Shown: positions 49,181 to 49,906 of the stretch, piece by piece
Layout of the letters: each line of letters starts with the position of its first letter
Position numbering within the stretch: the stretch's first letter is position 1
IMG/VR virus record: IMGVR_UViG_3300035698_011250
Coordinates: 1 to 49,906 of that record
Reading direction: 5' to 3' (one strand)
Source of the DNA: a virus
Length of the DNA: 49,906 nt
The notes under the pieces: generated by a model
Database searches by the model: none
The model's input: the letters and a program-made list of their open reading frames with translations, nothing else
What the model was told of the DNA's origin: nothing
Program-made: the position numbers and the translations under genes

Positions 49181-49495
49181 AGGTGCGTGGTGTAACGGTA
49201 ACATGGTGGCCTTTAGCTGTATAATAAATTGGAGCGTATATATAGAAATATATATATTGTATTCTCTCAAATTCGGGGAACCCTGTAAAATGGCAATCCC
49301 GAGCTAAGCCTTATAATTTATAAGGAAAGTGTAGAGACTTGACGGGAGAACATCTAAGTTATTTTAATTATAATATGATGATGAGAAAGTCCAGATTACA
49401 AACAGTGTTAAATCTGGTAGTGAAAACTATAGTGATAAGCAAAGCCATACGGGTCCAACCGGTCGATGAGGGTTCGAATCCTTCCGTGCCTGCCA
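49181..49495 (+). tRNA. trnW: tRNA with anticodon UCA (reads UGA), intron-containing
   Basis: Exons 49181-49213 and 49440-49495 join to an 89-nt tRNA. The acceptor is AGGTGCG / CGTGCCT with G73 and an encoded CCA. The D arm is GTGT-AACGGTA-ACAT, the anticodon stem GTGGC / GCCAT, the loop CTT|CAAA giving anticodon UCA, and the T arm GAGGG-TTCGAAT-CCTTC. A1-U72, G2-C71, G3-C70 and G73 are Trp identity elements, and loop CUUCAAA equals that of Mollicute tRNA-Trp(UCA). This agrees with UGA replacing conserved Trp across the window. The variable region (49449-49467) is 19 nt, unusually long for tRNA-Trp and more like Ser or Sec tRNAs, so charging with Trp is likely but not proven. Confidence 0.85.
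49214..49439 (+). ncRNA. Group I intron (IC3-like) in the anticodon loop
   Basis: 226 nt inserted between U34 and C35. The last exon base is U and the last intron base is G, as group I splicing requires. Exon CTT can pair with GAG at 49232-49234 (P1 with a U-G pair). Core segments are TCTCAAATTCGGGGAACCC and GGCAATCCCGAGCTAAGCC (49265-49310), GTGTAGAGACTTGACGGG (about 49329-49346) and ATGAGAAAGTCC (49381-49392). The P9 hairpin is CCAGATT / AATCTGG (49391-49417). Core and position closely follow the cyanobacterial tRNA-Leu(UAA) intron. There is no endonuclease ORF. Confidence 0.9.
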
Positions 49496-49595
49496 AGTAT
49501 GAAGCGTTTCAAACTGTTGGTAACTAAGCGTCCAACCACTGGACAAAACCTTTCGGTGTATAGGATAACCGACATTTTGTTTAAGGAGAGTTAAT
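49496..49595 (+). other. Short intergenic leader
   Basis: Contains a small hairpin GTCCA-ACCAC-TGGAC (49530-49544) and the ribosome site AAGGAG before 49596. I see no second tRNA and no promoter motif here. Upstream of the tRNA (49029-49180) is AT-rich sequence with TATATATA runs but nothing assignable. Confidence 0.35.
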
Positions 49596-49784
49596 ATGAT
49601 TACTTTGGGCGTAAGTGCTTGTGTTTTTATACTATTTTTATTTTCATTAAAATGATTTAACAAAGCAAGAAAGAAAACTGGAACTGGAAATATAGGCGAG
49701 GCACTTGTTAGCGTTGGATGCGTAGTTGTTTCATTTTCAGTTTTTGTAACATTATTTATTGTTGGCCTAGTAAGTATATTTTAA
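49596..49784 (+). CDS. Small two-helix membrane protein
   Basis: 62 residues. Segment 1 is VSACVFILFLFSLKWF (the Trp is UGA), then a polar loop with NKARKKTGTGN, then segment 2 VSVGCVVVSFSVFVTLFIVG. Two hairpin membrane helices and this size fit a holin-like or other small phage membrane protein; nothing more specific can be said. AAGGAG precedes the ATG. Confidence 0.65.
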
Positions 49785-49814
49785 GGAAGTAATATAGAAA
49801 AGAGAGGGAATGTT

Positions 49815-49906
49815 ATGAAGTTGCTCATAAAATTGCTCGGGAGATTCAACTCAGAGCAAATAAAAAGGATTATAGAATTAATTAAATCCATACTAAAAGA
49901 CCCAAC
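49815..49906 (+). CDS. 5' end of a small gene, cut by the window edge
   Basis: From ATG 49815 the frame reads MKLLIKLLGRFNSEQIKRII and stays open to the last base, giving 30 codons. The start is an amphipathic helix. The upstream AGAGAGGGAA is a moderate ribosome site. An overlapping ATG at 49810 leads only to a 6-codon ORF. Confidence 0.5.
   Translation, partial: MKLLIKLLGRFNSEQIKRIIELIKSILKDP

Noticed and set aside
49181-49495. Selenocysteine tRNA (UCA, long variable arm, G73)
   Set aside because: The acceptor stem is 7 bp, not 8; UGA occurs in dozens of ordinary Trp positions; no selA, selB or SECIS-like context is seen. Kept as an alternative only.
49339-49527. A 62-codon open frame over the tRNA intron
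   Set aside because: It spans intron core helices and the 3' exon, lacks a ribosome site, and has no protein-like pattern; it is not an intron-encoded endonuclease.
1-49906. UGA as glycine (the code of Gracilibacteria/Absconditabacteria)
   Set aside because: Conserved Trp sites in the portal, intein, RCC1 and GT motifs carry UGA, and the UCA tRNA has Trp-type acceptor identity and anticodon loop.

Overview
The window is a contiguous, AT-rich, single-direction (+ strand) virion-assembly region of a tailed, probably contractile-tailed (T4-superfamily) bacteriophage. UGA is read as tryptophan. About 35 genes only become intact when UGA is translated, and the recovered residues fall on family-conserved Trp positions: the portal KVWKQ motif, the WxWG motif of RCC1 blades, and GEGWNLP in a glycosyltransferase. 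UAA and UAG are the only stops. At the right end lies a tRNA gene with anticodon UCA, the adaptor needed to read UGA. Its anticodon loop is split by a group I intron placed between U34 and C35. A phage that brings its own UGA-reading tRNA probably infects a host using the standard code; the host itself cannot be named from the sequence.

Layout. 1-2150: small proteins, several with a shared N-terminal leader, and two membrane proteins. 2152-9859: large terminase, portal (interrupted by an HNH intein), unrecognised head genes, and the gp21-type prohead protease. 9871-16476: a dense run of small leader-bearing genes, ending with a phage ribosomal protein bS21. 16477-19538: terminator, promoter-like motif, acidic scaffold (gp22-like), major capsid protein (gp23-like), terminator. 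19632-20330: free-standing GIY-YIG homing endonuclease. 20419-23942: neck and tail-completion genes, with a leader-bearing SprT-like protease among them. 24069-38232: fibre/adhesin region with a roughly 570-residue Gly-Ser-Thr repeat fibre and three RCC1 beta-propeller proteins of about 1, 2 and 3 propellers (6, 14 and 21 visible blades). 38249-48616: sulfotransferase and glycan-modification genes, including ADP-heptose epimerase (HldD) and a 1675-residue multi-enzyme protein ending in a protein O-heptosyltransferase domain. 48667-49906: one small gene between inverted repeats, the intron-containing tRNA, and two small genes.

How it fits together. Seventeen genes begin with nearly the same leader (MKKSELRxMIREEI...), usually followed by an (I/L)xE site. 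The same kind of site, I61-K62-E63, lies in the capsid protein where T4 gp23 is cut by its prohead protease. I infer that the leader is a capsid-targeting sequence, removed by the gp21-like protease, and that the variable C-terminal parts (ParB-like, SprT-like, zinc-ribbon and unknown domains) are cargo packed in the head, comparable to T4 internal proteins. The heptose genes next to a Ser/Thr-rich fibre suggest that the phage may glycosylate its own virion. The intein, homing endonuclease and intron are three separate selfish elements in or beside essential head or decoding genes.
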